NCBI RefSeq assembly: GCF_020443705.1 | Contig: NZ_JAIZZK010000002.1 | Span: 62,001 to 126,000 of the forward strand | DNA from: Clostridium algoriphilum | GTDB taxonomy: Bacteria; Bacillota; Clostridia; Clostridiales; Clostridiaceae | Direction of reading: 5' to 3' | Length of the DNA stretch: 64,000 nt | Shown here: one piece after another, positions 8,548 to 16,479 of the stretch | How the letters are laid out: the number at the start of each line of letters is the position of its first letter | How positions within the stretch are numbered: the first letter of the stretch is position 1 | Translations under genes and position numbers: made by a program | The notes under the pieces: model-generated | Databases searched by the model: none | Seen by the model: the letters and a program-made list of their open reading frames with translations, nothing else | Told to the model about the DNA's origin: nothing

Positions 8548-8720
8548 ATAATTATTAACAGATAAGAGGCTACCTTGATTGGTAGTCTTTTTATTTTTAA
8601 AGATTAGCCAGCCTATTTTAATAATATGATTAAAGCATCTAAGATTGTTTCTAAGAGACTATAATATTGAATTAATGCTAGAGTATAGGAGGGAATTGGG
8701 TATTCAGATTTAATTCCAAT
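8548..8720 (+). repeat. Repeat following the decayed domain (copy A), with terminator
   Basis: The hairpin GGCTACC/GGTAGTC (8568-8587) plus T-run is followed by about 130 conserved bases (AATATGATTAAAGCatCTAAGA.., GAATTAATGCTAGAGTATAGG). The same segment occurs at 11,045-11,160, 12,300-12,450, 30,850-30,990, 31,720-31,880 and 35,815-35,960. It probably was the native 3' flank of the ancestral gene and was copied with it. Confidence 0.75.
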
Positions 8721-8906
8721 ATGAAGAAAAAATTAACTTATAAACAAAATTAAACATATATGTATATAGTTGTTTTAACTAGGGGTAAATGGTACAATCT
8801 ATGCATCAGGTGATAAGTATTCGTAAATTTAGCGTAACAGTTATTATAATTTATTTTGATGTATGGGTGAGCATAGTTTAATTTAATAAGTAAAGGGATG
8901 ATATAG

Positions 8907-10289
8907 TTGGCAATTAAAGAAGAAGATTTAGTACAAGATAATTATTACGTACATTCTAATCACGGTGTATGTCTATATAAGGGTATAAAATACTTGACAG
9001 TGCGAAACATCGAAAACATAAAATGTTACTGTCTTATCTTTCTTGATGGAGAGAGTTTATATGTACCTAACGACCAATTAGACCTCATTACTGAATGTGA
9101 TAAACAATATGGACAAAATATTGGACTAACTAAGTTAGGAAATATAAGGTGGAAGAATAAATACAATAAAATTTTATTGGATAATGAAATTCTAACTAAA
9201 ACAAAGAAGTCTCTTTTACAGATTAAGGCGTATGAAAATATATTAATGAATGGAGTTAAAAACAATAAAATAGTGTTAGAACAATATTATAAAAAATATA
9301 TTGGTGATGATAAAGCTATGAATAATTTTATTGAATCCGTTCTTCAGAAGTCTACTTATCCAGAAGGATATAATAAAGACATTGAAGTTGAATATGAAGC
9401 TAGTTCTAAAACAGCTATTATAAATTATAGAATACCAAATACGGTTGAAGTACCTAATACAATCAAATATAAGTATGATTCACTAATTGAAGGATTAATT
9501 GAAATTAAGATGAAGGATAAGGAATTTAATAAATATTACGAATCAGTAGTATTTCAGAGTACACTACGCTCAATAAAGGAAGTATTTGATGCAATTGGAA
9601 ATGATATACTTGATACAATTGTATTTAACGGATTGGCTGAGGATATTGATAAGAAAACTGGAAATAATTTTACATCTTGTATTATTTCATTAATGGTACC
9701 AAGAAGCCAATTTGAAAAAATAAACTTAACACAGATTTCATATAAGGATTGTATTCTGTATCTTAAAGGGATTTTCGTTGGTCAGTTACAACAACTTTCT
9801 CCAGTTAAACCTATATTAGATATAAATAGGAATGATAGAAGATTTATATCTAATAAGGGCATTTTATCAGAATTGGATGAAGGTGTTAATCTTGCTGAGA
9901 TGGATTGGGAAGATTTCGAATATTTAGTACGTGAGTTATTTGAAAAAATCTTTTCTGATGATGGCTCAGAGGTTAGGGTAACACAAGCGAGTAGAGATGG
10001 TGGAGTCGACGCAGTAGCATTTGATAACGACCCAATAAAGGGAGGTAAGTTTATAATACAAGCTAAAAGGTACAATAATGTTGTATCAGTTTCGGCATCC
10101 CGAGATTTATATGGTACTGTAATTAATGAAGGTGCAGTTAAGGGTATTTTAGTAACAACAAGTTATTTTGGAAATGATTCGAGGGAGTTTGCAAAAGATA
10201 AGCCTATTACATTAATAGATGGGTCTAACCTAGTATATCTTCTAAATAAATATGGTTATAAAGCCCATATTAAGCTTAAGAAAAAGTGA
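8907..10289 (+). CDS. CarD/TRCF-RID-like domain fused to an Mrr-type restriction endonuclease
   Basis: A 460-residue cytoplasmic protein with an unusual layout. Residues 10-105 match the RNA-polymerase-interacting domain of CarD and Mfd (YYVHSNHGVCLYKGI at 13-27, ESLYVPNDQLDLI at 49-61, then LTKLGNIRWKNK). Residues about 135-330 resemble the conserved middle region of a known restriction-endonuclease family (YPEGYNKDIEVEY.., YRIPNTVEVPN, LRSIKEVFDAI). Residues 331-450 are an Mrr-type nuclease: FEYLVRELF with E338, SRDGGVDAV with D364, and QAKRY with Q385/K387, the PD-(D/E)xK-like catalytic set. The start is TTG 8907 behind AAAGGGATGAT; no ATG fits. No methyltransferase lies next to it, so it may cut modified or transcribed foreign DNA. 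The domain calls are from motifs; the polymerase-linked defence role is inference. Confidence 0.85.
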   Translation: MAIKEEDLVQDNYYVHSNHGVCLYKGIKYLTVRNIENIKCYCLIFLDGESLYVPNDQLDLITECDKQYGQNIGLTKLGNIRWKNKYNKILLDNEILTKTKKSLLQIKAYENILMNGVKNNKIVLEQYYKKYIGDDKAMNNFIESVLQKSTYPEGYNKDIEVEYEASSKTAIINYRIPNTVEVPNTIKYKYDSLIEGLIEIKMKDKEFNKYYESVVFQSTLRSIKEVFDAIGNDILDTIVFNGLAEDIDKKTGNNFTSCIISLMVPRSQFEKINLTQISYKDCILYLKGIFVGQLQQLSPVKPILDINRNDRRFISNKGILSELDEGVNLAEMDWEDFEYLVRELFEKIFSDDGSEVRVTQASRDGGVDAVAFDNDPIKGGKFIIQAKRYNNVVSVSASRDLYGTVINEGAVKGILVTTSYFGNDSREFAKDKPITLIDGSNLVYLLNKYGYKAHIKLKKK

Positions 10290-10311
10290 TACTGATAACG
10301 GAATAGTAGAC

Positions 10312-10518
10312 CTACATGAATCTTGCATCTTTCACTTTGAGGAGGGTAGGTAATACTTTTTTTGTTACACACTTTCTAAAGGCTCTGCACCTTTCTGTTT
10401 TAGTTTCTAACATAAAACGATATAACATCTCTTTTGTTAAATAAAGTTTCCCATTGTGGAAAACCGTTAGAATTTCAGCACTCTTTATATTTTGGTGAAT
10501 TATATCTTTCCTAGGAAT
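10312..10518 (-). pseudogene. Phage antirepressor (BRO-N-like) fragment 1
   Basis: The minus strand reads without interruption for 68 codons to a stop at 10,312, with no start codon. It contains LYLTKEMLYRFMLETKTERC followed by RAFRKCVTKKVLPTL, the core pattern of BRO-N/phage antirepressor domains (LY..ILeaR..kA..FR.WVt..VlPsIR). It is truncated at the N-terminus. A related fragment follows at 10,565-10,800 and a third at 30,263-30,330. Confidence 0.6.
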
Positions 10519-10564
10519 CTAAACCGTGTCCCTCAAATTCTGTTGTTGTAGCCGTAGGTTTGAC

Positions 10565-10800
10565 TTACATTTTATAGCCCCTAATAGAAGGGAAAACTGT
10601 TCCAGTGACCCAGTTTCTAAATGCTCTGCATTTATCCATTCTAGCTTCTAATATAAAATCATACAACATATCTTCTGTTAAATATCTGCTTACACAGTGT
10701 AAGCAAGTAGCTATATAGCCATTCTTAACCACTTTATCTATTCTTGTTTTATGTGCGTAAACAGTTCCTTTAGTATTAGGTGATGTTACATACCTACCCT
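10565..10800 (-). pseudogene. Phage antirepressor (BRO-N-like) fragment 2
   Basis: An open minus-strand frame of about 78 codons without a start. The last part reads YLTEDMLYDFILEARMDKCR then AFRNWVTGTVFPSIRGY and a stop at 10,565. The match to the BRO-N antirepressor core is clearer here than in fragment 1. The upstream part (GTVYAHKTRIDKVVKNGYI) is unfamiliar. It is tandem to fragment 1 in the same orientation, so the ancestor was probably duplicated before decay. Confidence 0.6.
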
Positions 10801-11398
10801 AATGCCATTCCAGTTGAATATTAGTATAATGGAGAATCATCTACTATTATTATATCTACACCTTGACCCTCAAATTAACAATGGTTGAACCTTAACAAAA
10901 GATGTATTTAAATTGCGTGTTAGTCCAAGTAGACGTACTAAATATGGAAGATGTAATTTTAAACTAAAGTGTTAATTAGAAGACAGTTAGAGGACTATGT
11001 GATGACTGAACATGGTAGTATGTGTGCCTAGTAGAATATTTTTAGAAGCTATCTTAATTGGTAGCTTTTTTATTTTTGAAGATTAGTCTATTTTAATAAT
11101 ATGATTAGAGCCTCTAAGATTCCTTCAAGAGCCTACAATATTGAACTTATTCGTAATCTTAGGTGTAGTTAAGGTTGGTCATAAATACACAAAATCACTT
11201 TATGTATTATTTAGAGGTGAAGATATATTAATTAAAGGTTTAGACGTCTTAGAAGGCTATACAGAGCCATAGATTATAGAAAGTAGCGTTTTAAAGGGTG
11301 GTGGAATATATATTATTACATCCTACCTTATTTTTTTTAATCATGATACTCATTTAAATATATACATCATACTTATTAAGTACAGCCGACATACATGT
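10801..11398. other. Gene-free stretch with repeat copy B
   Basis: 11,045-11,160 is a copy of the terminator-plus-flank repeat (AGCTATC/GGTAGCT at 11,047-11,066, T-run, then AATATGATTAGAGCCTCTAA). Here it lacks the coding remnant that precedes it at 8,380. No gene is seen. Confidence 0.6.
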
Positions 11399-11433
11399 AA
11401 AAACCACATGATGGAATTTATCCATTATGTGGT
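11399..11433 (-). terminator. Terminator of the 12,159 gene, overlapping its stop codon
   Basis: On the minus strand ACCACATAATGG pairs with CCATCATGTGGT (one mismatch, loop of about 7-8 bases) and runs into TTTTT. The gene's TAA stop (11,425-11,427) lies within the 5' arm of the stem. Confidence 0.8.
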
Positions 11434-12159
11434 GGGTATTTGTTTAAGCAATATTTCATCTATTGCATCGTTTATAGTATTACGAGCACTGGCAACAGAA
11501 ATAGTATTTATTGCGTTCATCTGCGCATCTATCTGTCCATACCCATCAGCTAAACCAGTATTTTTGAATGAATCACTATTAGCTTGAATTTTCATTAGCT
11601 TATAATTTAAACTATCTTTAATGGCAATTATATATGTTGATAATTCTGATTTATCATTTGCAGAAATACCTTCAAAAGTTTTAAGCTGACTAACAAGGTC
11701 TCTCATTGAATACTCCATATCTGATAATGTGACTGTAATGCCACTACGAAGTTTAGTTTCTTGCAATTTTTTTATAAAATTTACAAAGCCAACAACTTTG
11801 TTACGGTTCTCATTTTCAATTATTTTTTCTTCGGTGATTTTGATTTTTTTGGTTACATCTGAAGTGTTTTTATCTGTTTGAAGTGATTTAAATGCAGATA
11901 AAGCTTTATCATATTGTTTGTTTTTAAAGAAATCATCAGCAACCGATAAATTATTTTCATATGTTTTATTTTGTATGTAGGATATAGTTATAGGCGTTCC
12001 AATGCCTATTATGCATACACATAATATTGCTATTGATATTATTAGTTTCTTTTGTTTAATAGTTTTCTTAGGCTTTTTCCTTTTGAAACCACAGTTAGGA
12101 CATTGTTTTGTTGTATCCGAAATTTCTTTTTCGCATTCTGGACAGTTGATAAGAGCCAT
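11425..12159 (-). CDS. Zinc-ribbon, single-pass membrane protein
   Basis: A 244-residue protein of unknown role. Residues 6-23 form a zinc ribbon (CPEC..CPNCG), a basic linker follows (KRKKPKKTIKQKK), then one membrane helix at about 38-60. The rest (61-244) is a helical, charged domain, predicted outside the cell, beginning with TPR-like repeats (ADDFFKNKQYDKALSAFKSL). The ribosome site on the minus strand is GAGGTGA before ATG 12,159. The layout parallels the 14,256 protein (zinc ribbon, membrane helix, outer domain) and the 23,353 protein (membrane helix, TPR-like domain), suggesting a local family of envelope proteins. It is the only gene here on this strand. Confidence 0.75.
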   Translation of the reverse strand: MALINCPECEKEISDTTKQCPNCGFKRKKPKKTIKQKKLIISIAILCVCIIGIGTPITISYIQNKTYENNLSVADDFFKNKQYDKALSAFKSLQTDKNTSDVTKKIKITEEKIIENENRNKVVGFVNFIKKLQETKLRSGITVTLSDMEYSMRDLVSQLKTFEGISANDKSELSTYIIAIKDSLNYKLMKIQANSDSFKNTGLADGYGQIDAQMNAINTISVASARNTINDAIDEILLKQIPTT

Positions 12160-12714
12160 ATGTAATTCACCTCACTAATTATTTTATATTTACCAAACAT
12201 AGTATACCACTTAATTACTACGTTTACATAAATTATAAATAATGAATATTAAATCCATTAGACCAACCTATAGACTCATTGTTAAGTCGTAATATATGAT
12301 AACAGACTACCTTTATTGGTGGTCTTTTTTATTTTTGCTGATTAACCTATTTTATTACAATGATTAAAGCCTCTAGGACTCTATCTAAGAGCCTAGAATA
12401 AAGAATTAATGATAGAGTATAGGTGAAAAGTGGGTATTCATTTAATTTCTAATAAAAAGTAATGGAACTAAAGGTGTTTTAAACCAATGATTTTAAGCTA
12501 CTTAAAGCCTCGTGATTGTCGACGAAAACGAAATAAATTGTTGATTTTATATGTTCTGTTTGTAATAGTTTATGATGTGATGTAGCCACCTTTATTTACA
12601 ATTTAAGGGAACAAAATTCGTATAAATAAAGTTATTCTTATACTAAAGATTTAGCAATTAATCACGATAATCAATATGGTAAAACTATTTAAATTAATGC
12701 TTGTTATAGGTTAA
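12160..12714. repeat. Gene-free stretch with terminator-flank repeat, copy C
   Basis: The repeat occupies about 12,296-12,450: AGACTACC (12,304-12,311) pairs with GGTGGTCT (12,318-12,325) before a T-run, then the conserved flank (GATTAAAGCCTCTAGGAC, GAATTAATGATAGAGTATAG). The coding remnant seen at 8,380 is absent. The rest holds no gene. Confidence 0.65.
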
Positions 12715-12849
12715 GGCAACGGTGGATGCACTGCAGACCATGATTTCTTTGGAAATATTATAGAGATAGACGACCCAACATTTAGAAAGGTACATAAGGA
12801 GTTTTATCAGTTTTATGGGATGCATGATATTCCCGAATTGGTGAAGTAA
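12715..12849 (+). pseudogene. C-terminal remnant of an unidentified protein
   Basis: A 44-codon open frame without a start, following a stop at 12,712: GNGGCTADHDFFGNIIEIDD then PTFRKVHKEFYQFYGMHDI and a stop at 12,847-12,849. It reads like real protein, not noise, but I do not recognise it. The next gene starts 37 bases later. Confidence 0.4.
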
Positions 12850-12886
12850 TAGAATTAGAATTTTTAAAAATGAGGGGGATTTATTA

Positions 12887-13192
12887 ATGAGTGAAGTAAA
12901 AGTTGAAAATGAGACAGTTGAAAAGCCAAAAACACATGGTGCAATTATTGGTGATTTAGTAAGTGGAATGGGCAAGGTTACGTTAGTGATAGGAATATCG
13001 TTAGGTCTTATCGTAGGTGCTACTTTAACAATACCCGACCCAACTTACTCCTTATTAACATTGCCAAATCCTATGAGATATGTATATGGCTTAACCATAA
13101 TGGCATCTTCGTTTGTGAGTGGTATTGCGTTCTTGGGTTTGGGAGAAGTTGTTACTTTATTAGAAAAAATTAGACAAAGGGGTTCAGAATAA
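12887..13192 (+). CDS. Small membrane protein with two transmembrane segments
   Basis: A 101-residue protein. The N-terminal 18 residues are charged, followed by membrane segments at about 29-50 (VTLVIGISLGLIVGATLTI) and 64-87 (YVYGLTIMASSFVSGIAFLGL). The C-terminus is basic (EKIRQRGSE). Family unknown. The ribosome site GAGGGGGAT lies before ATG 12,887. It is the first of three same-strand envelope genes (12,887, 13,294, 14,256), each with its own G-rich ribosome site, so a shared transcript is possible. Confidence 0.7.
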   Translation: MSEVKVENETVEKPKTHGAIIGDLVSGMGKVTLVIGISLGLIVGATLTIPDPTYSLLTLPNPMRYVYGLTIMASSFVSGIAFLGLGEVVTLLEKIRQRGSE

Positions 13193-13293
13193 TCTCGGAG
13201 ACTAGAAATATGTGCAAGGTTAATACACAAATGATGGGTATGAATACTATAGATGAATTGTTCAGCAGTAATTAGAATTAGGGGGGCATTAAA

Positions 13294-13890
13294 ATGGAAA
13301 ACAATGTAGAAACAAAGGTAGGAAAAAAGGTAGAAAAAAATAAAGCAGTTAAAATTGTAGTTATAATAGTACTTTTAGCCGTTATTATAGGTGGAGGGAT
13401 TTTTTATCAGAATGCAAAAGCTGAAAAAGCTAAAAAAGCAGAAGCAATTTACAATATAGAGTTACAACAAGTAATGCTTTTGGCTTCAATACAAGGTGCT
13501 AAAATTGAAACAGATGCACAAGAAATTGCCAGTGTTTGGCATAGTGCTATTTTTAGCGCACCTGTTACGGTCAATGGGAAACCTGCATATGATTTTGACG
13601 ATGCGATTCAATATAAGAATGAAGAATTCAAAGCAAATGGAGAAATGGATGCAATTATTGAAGGTAAAGCCGAAATGCAAAAACATATGGATGCATTAGT
13701 TAATCCTTCCATAGAAAATAAAGAAGCTTATGAATTAGTTATGAAAATATTTACCACATATAATGAATTTGAGGGTATGGTTGAGTCTCCAAATGGCTCA
13801 CTAACAGATTACAATCAAAAATATAGCACATTAGATAATAGTTTGGCATCTCAGATTAAAGAGTTTCAAACAAGATATCCAAGTAAATAA
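13294..13890 (+). CDS. Membrane-anchored extracellular protein, unknown function
   Basis: A 198-residue protein. After a basic start (KKVEKNKAVK) one hydrophobic segment covers about 20-38 (IVVIIVLLAVIIGGGIFY) and can anchor it, with residues 40-198 outside. The outer part is helical and charged, with an Ala/Lys-rich coiled stretch at 40-55 (NAKAEKAKKAEAIY). There is no lipobox. The ribosome site is AGGGGGG before ATG 13,294. Family not recognised. The basic start followed by a membrane helix is like its neighbours. Confidence 0.7.
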   Translation: MENNVETKVGKKVEKNKAVKIVVIIVLLAVIIGGGIFYQNAKAEKAKKAEAIYNIELQQVMLLASIQGAKIETDAQEIASVWHSAIFSAPVTVNGKPAYDFDDAIQYKNEEFKANGEMDAIIEGKAEMQKHMDALVNPSIENKEAYELVMKIFTTYNEFEGMVESPNGSLTDYNQKYSTLDNSLASQIKEFQTRYPSK

Positions 13891-13978
13891 AAATCAAAGT
13901 TTAGTTTTATTAAGAAAGGTTGATGAATACTTGTGGACGATAAAAAACCTGTTTATGTTGGGTATAATAGATATTATT

Positions 13979-14098
13979 AGTATCAGTCGTAGATAACTCT
14001 AAAGAAATAGAATTATTTGATTCCTTTAAGCTAACTACAAAAGAAGGCAATGGATATGGTGGCATAGGTATAACGTCCACAGTTATAGAGAAACAAAT
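13979..14098 (+). pseudogene. Deleted copy of the 7,885 lipoprotein gene
   Basis: The frame VVDNSKEIELFDSFKLTTKE continues into GNGYGGIGITSTVIEK, matching the 7,885 protein but lacking everything before about residue 85. It also lacks the 96 bases that in the intact gene lie between two GGATATGG octamers (8206-8213 and 8302-8309). One octamer remains, so the deletion occurred in frame by recombination between these short direct repeats. The original stop codon has changed to CAA. Confidence 0.8.
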
Positions 14099-14255
14099 GA
14101 AATCACATAATAAATATAAAATAACTATTGTAATATTTATTTAATTATGGTAATGTCTAATTGGAATAATATATAAATAATATGTATAAACTGTGAAGGC
14201 CATAATTTGCATCTTAAACAATGGGGTATTAATTAAATTTTAGGGGGACTTATTA

Positions 14256-14903
14256 ATGAGTAAATTAGTTAAATGTAAAGCGTGTGACAAGGAAATAGCG
14301 AAGGGTGTAAAGAAATGTCCTAGTTGTGGACATGACCAAAGGAATTTCTTCGGTAAGCATAAGATATTAACAGGACTAGCAGTAATAGTATTATTAGTAG
14401 CAATTAGCAATGCAGGAGGAAAAGATACGACAACTACACCAGTAGCAGATAGTAATAGCACTACAACGACTACAACTACTGAACCTGCAACAACTCCAAC
14501 TGCTGAACCTACAACGACTACAACTACTGAACCTGCAACAACTCCAACTGCTGAACCTATAACGACTACAACTGCTGAACCTGCAACAACCCCAACTGCT
14601 TCGTCAGAAGATACTTCTGCTTTAGCAATGGCAGAAACATATGGTACTACCATGAATATGTCTAAAGCAGGAATATACGACCAGTTAACATCTGAAGCAG
14701 GAGAGAAATTTTCAGCAGAATCTGCTCAATATGCAGTAGACAATGTAAAGATTGATTATAACGCAAATGCATTAGCATCAGCAGAAACGTATCAAAAAAC
14801 TATGAATATGTCTCCAAGTGCAATTTATGACCAATTAATATCTTCGGCAGGAGAAAAATTTACACCATCAGAGGCTCAATACGCTAAAGATAACTTAAAA
14901 TAA
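14256..14903 (+). CDS. Zinc-ribbon membrane protein with two Ltp-type domains
   Basis: A 215-residue protein. A zinc ribbon (C7, C10, C21, C24) precedes one membrane helix at about 36-52. Residues 58-115 are a Thr/Pro linker built of 16-residue repeats (TTTTTTEPATTPTAEP). The C-terminus carries two tandem domains (about 121-163 and 171-214) of the pattern ALAMAETYGTTMNMSKAGIY..DQLTSEAGEKFSAESAQYAV. This pattern is that of Ltp, the streptococcal phage TP-J34 superinfection-exclusion lipoprotein (Pfam Ltp). In that phage the domains sit outside the cell and block DNA injection. Here a membrane helix replaces the lipid anchor. A phage-exclusion role is a reasonable inference, though many bacterial Ltp-domain proteins are untested. 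A terminator follows at 14,923. Confidence 0.8.
   Translation: MSKLVKCKACDKEIAKGVKKCPSCGHDQRNFFGKHKILTGLAVIVLLVAISNAGGKDTTTTPVADSNSTTTTTTTEPATTPTAEPTTTTTTEPATTPTAEPITTTTAEPATTPTASSEDTSALAMAETYGTTMNMSKAGIYDQLTSEAGEKFSAESAQYAVDNVKIDYNANALASAETYQKTMNMSPSAIYDQLISSAGEKFTPSEAQYAKDNLK
14463..14600 (+). repeat. 48-bp tandem repeat coding for the Thr/Pro linker
   Basis: Copies at 14,463-14,510 and 14,511-14,558 are nearly identical; a third partial copy covers 14,559-14,600. The unit starts ACAACGACTACAACTACTGA and keeps the reading frame. Copy number is likely to vary between strains by slippage, changing the reach of the Ltp domains. Confidence 0.9.
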
Positions 14904-14922
14904 TTAAACTAAATATTATATG

Positions 14923-14949
14923 AGACTGCCGTTGAGGTGGTCTTTTTTT
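14923..14949 (+). terminator. Intrinsic terminator after the Ltp-type gene
   Basis: AGACTGCC (14,923-14,930) pairs with GGTGGTCT (14,936-14,943, one G-T pair), followed by seven T. Confidence 0.85.
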
Positions 14950-15041
14950 GTAATATACATTAACTAAAAAGTATTTTATATATCATATTAATTTCCATGT
15001 ATTGGTGTCTACAAAAACATATGATTTCACGTACATGAGAA

Positions 15042-15138
15042 AGACATAGATAAACCTTGATAGACATAGATAAATAGGTTTAATTTATGCTAATAAGTGT
15101 CTATGATACTTGAATATGATTTCATAGACGGATATAAT
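15042..15138 (+). promoter_or_regulatory. Promoter and repeat-rich operator/res-like site of the recombinase gene
   Basis: TTGAAT (15,110-15,115) and TATAAT (15,133-15,138) are 17 bases apart. An inverted repeat, GTCTATGA (15,099-15,106) and TCATAGAC (15,122-15,129), straddles the -35 box, and AGACATAGATAAA is repeated directly at 15,042-15,054 and 15,062-15,074. Serine resolvases bind such sites next to their own gene both to recombine and to repress themselves. Confidence 0.7.
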
Positions 15139-15170
15139 ATAATCATAAGATAGATGGAAGGATGATTGTA

Positions 15171-15833
15171 ATGATATACGGATATATGAGAATAAGCACA
15201 CAGAAGGAAAAGCAGACAACAGATAGACAAAGAATAACCTTAGAGCAGTATGCAAGTGAGAATGACTTCAAGTTTGATGATATTAAAGAAGAGAGAATTT
15301 CGGGTACAGTAAAAGCACAAAACAGAGAAGTGTTTGGTAACCTAAAGAATGATACATTAAGGAAAGACGATATTCTTGTTATAACTGATTTAGATAGATT
15401 AGGTAGAGATGCAGATGATGTTATTTCAGAACTCAAAGACCTTAAAGCCAAAGGAATAAAGGTTGTAAGTTTAGATATACCATATATGAACAATTGGGAA
15501 AAGGTTACCGATACAACTACAGATAAGAACAATGACAGTATGTATAGTATGATAATTGATATAGTAATAACATTGAAAGCACATATGGCACAACAAGAGA
15601 GAGAAAAAACAGTTAGTAGAATAAATCAAGGGTTAGCATCTGCAAGGGCGAAGGGTAAGACATTAGGCAGACCACAGGCAGAGTTACCAAAGGATTTTAT
15701 CAAAGAATATAAGAAATTTAAAAATGGCGAATATGGTAAAATATCTGCATTACAATTTGCTAAAATACAAGGTATAGGCAGGTCGACACTATACAAATAC
15801 ATTAATATTTATGAAACACCTGAAGGTAGATAA
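15171..15833 (+). CDS. Serine recombinase / resolvase
   Basis: A 220-residue site-specific recombinase of the small resolvase/invertase group. The catalytic Ser9 lies in MIYGYMRISTQ, and the active-site arginines lie in DLDRLGRD (about 73-80). The long E-helix region (about 120-150) and the conserved RINQGLASARAKGKTLGRP follow, then a C-terminal helix-turn-helix (ISALQFAKIQGIGRSTLYKY). The start at ATG 15,171 is preferred because AAGGATGAT at 15,158-15,166 is its ribosome site; the ATG at 15,162 overlaps that site. It probably resolves replicon dimers or inverts or excises a local segment. The stop codon lies in the loop of its terminator. Confidence 0.92.
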   Translation: MIYGYMRISTQKEKQTTDRQRITLEQYASENDFKFDDIKEERISGTVKAQNREVFGNLKNDTLRKDDILVITDLDRLGRDADDVISELKDLKAKGIKVVSLDIPYMNNWEKVTDTTTDKNNDSMYSMIIDIVITLKAHMAQQEREKTVSRINQGLASARAKGKTLGRPQAELPKDFIKEYKKFKNGEYGKISALQFAKIQGIGRSTLYKYINIYETPEGR

Positions 15834-15852
15834 TGCTACCTTCGATTTTTTT
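15822..15852 (+). terminator. Terminator of the recombinase gene
   Basis: GAAGGTAG (15,822-15,829) pairs with CTACCTTC (15,836-15,843), followed by a T-run. The loop contains the TAA stop codon, so the coding end and terminator are fused. Confidence 0.88.
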
Positions 15853-16479
15853 TACCCATTATATATCGTTTAAAGAAAGGTAAGTAACCTATCTTGTTTT
15901 TAATGGTAGACCCTTTAAATGTTTTGTTTTAAGACTCCACAAGGCACTACAAGCACTGTTATTACTTTAGGAGTGCCATAGCACCTCTTATATTGTGAAT
16001 AAGATACTTATCCACAGACTCGGGGGTATGTCACAATATTAAATCCTTTTGGTTGTAATGTATACAGCTTAGTAGTTCATCAAAGACAGGCTGACCTAGA
16101 ATAACTCACTAAAGATTAGTAATGGAAAGCACTCCATCCATTTGTTATATTACTATATGATTTTTATAATATTTGAGGGATGAATTTAGCTATTTTTAAT
16201 AATTTAGTTCAATGAACTGAACCACTAAAAACCGAAATTTAGAAAATACCCCTCAATTGTAGCTATTGTCACCTTAAAAGCTCCTTAATTACAAATTTGT
16301 TTCTTAAACCAAAATGCTTCTCTATTTTTTTATGTCTTCCCCTTTGAAACCATTCCTTTAACTTCATTTACAATTGCGTATCCAAACTGTCTTTTGTCCC
16401 TGACATAATAAATTTCCCAATCATATTCAATGAATAACATACATAAATTTACATAAGAGCATAAATAAAGGGGAAGAAA
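15853..16479. other. Intergenic before the type I restriction operon
   Basis: No gene seen. It contains one exact DnaA-box sequence, TTATCCACA (16,008-16,016), and an inverted repeat GGCACT/AGTGCC nearby (about 15,951-15,977). CACTACAAGCAcTGTT at about 15,953 resembles 674-690 in the candidate RNA. The stretch ends in the ribosome site AAGGGGAAG of hsdM. Confidence 0.5.

Noticed and set aside
14240-14653. Val/Gly-rich minus-strand frame opposite the Thr/Pro repeats
   Set aside because: It is the complement of the ACAACGACT repeats and lacks a sensible start.
15042-15074. Direct repeats before the recombinase as a CRISPR-like array
   Set aside because: Only two 13-base copies with a 7-base gap; no spacer structure or cas genes.
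16008-16016. DnaA-box sequence TTATCCACA as a replication origin
   Set aside because: A single box without an AT-rich unwinding element or rep gene next to it is not evidence of an origin.
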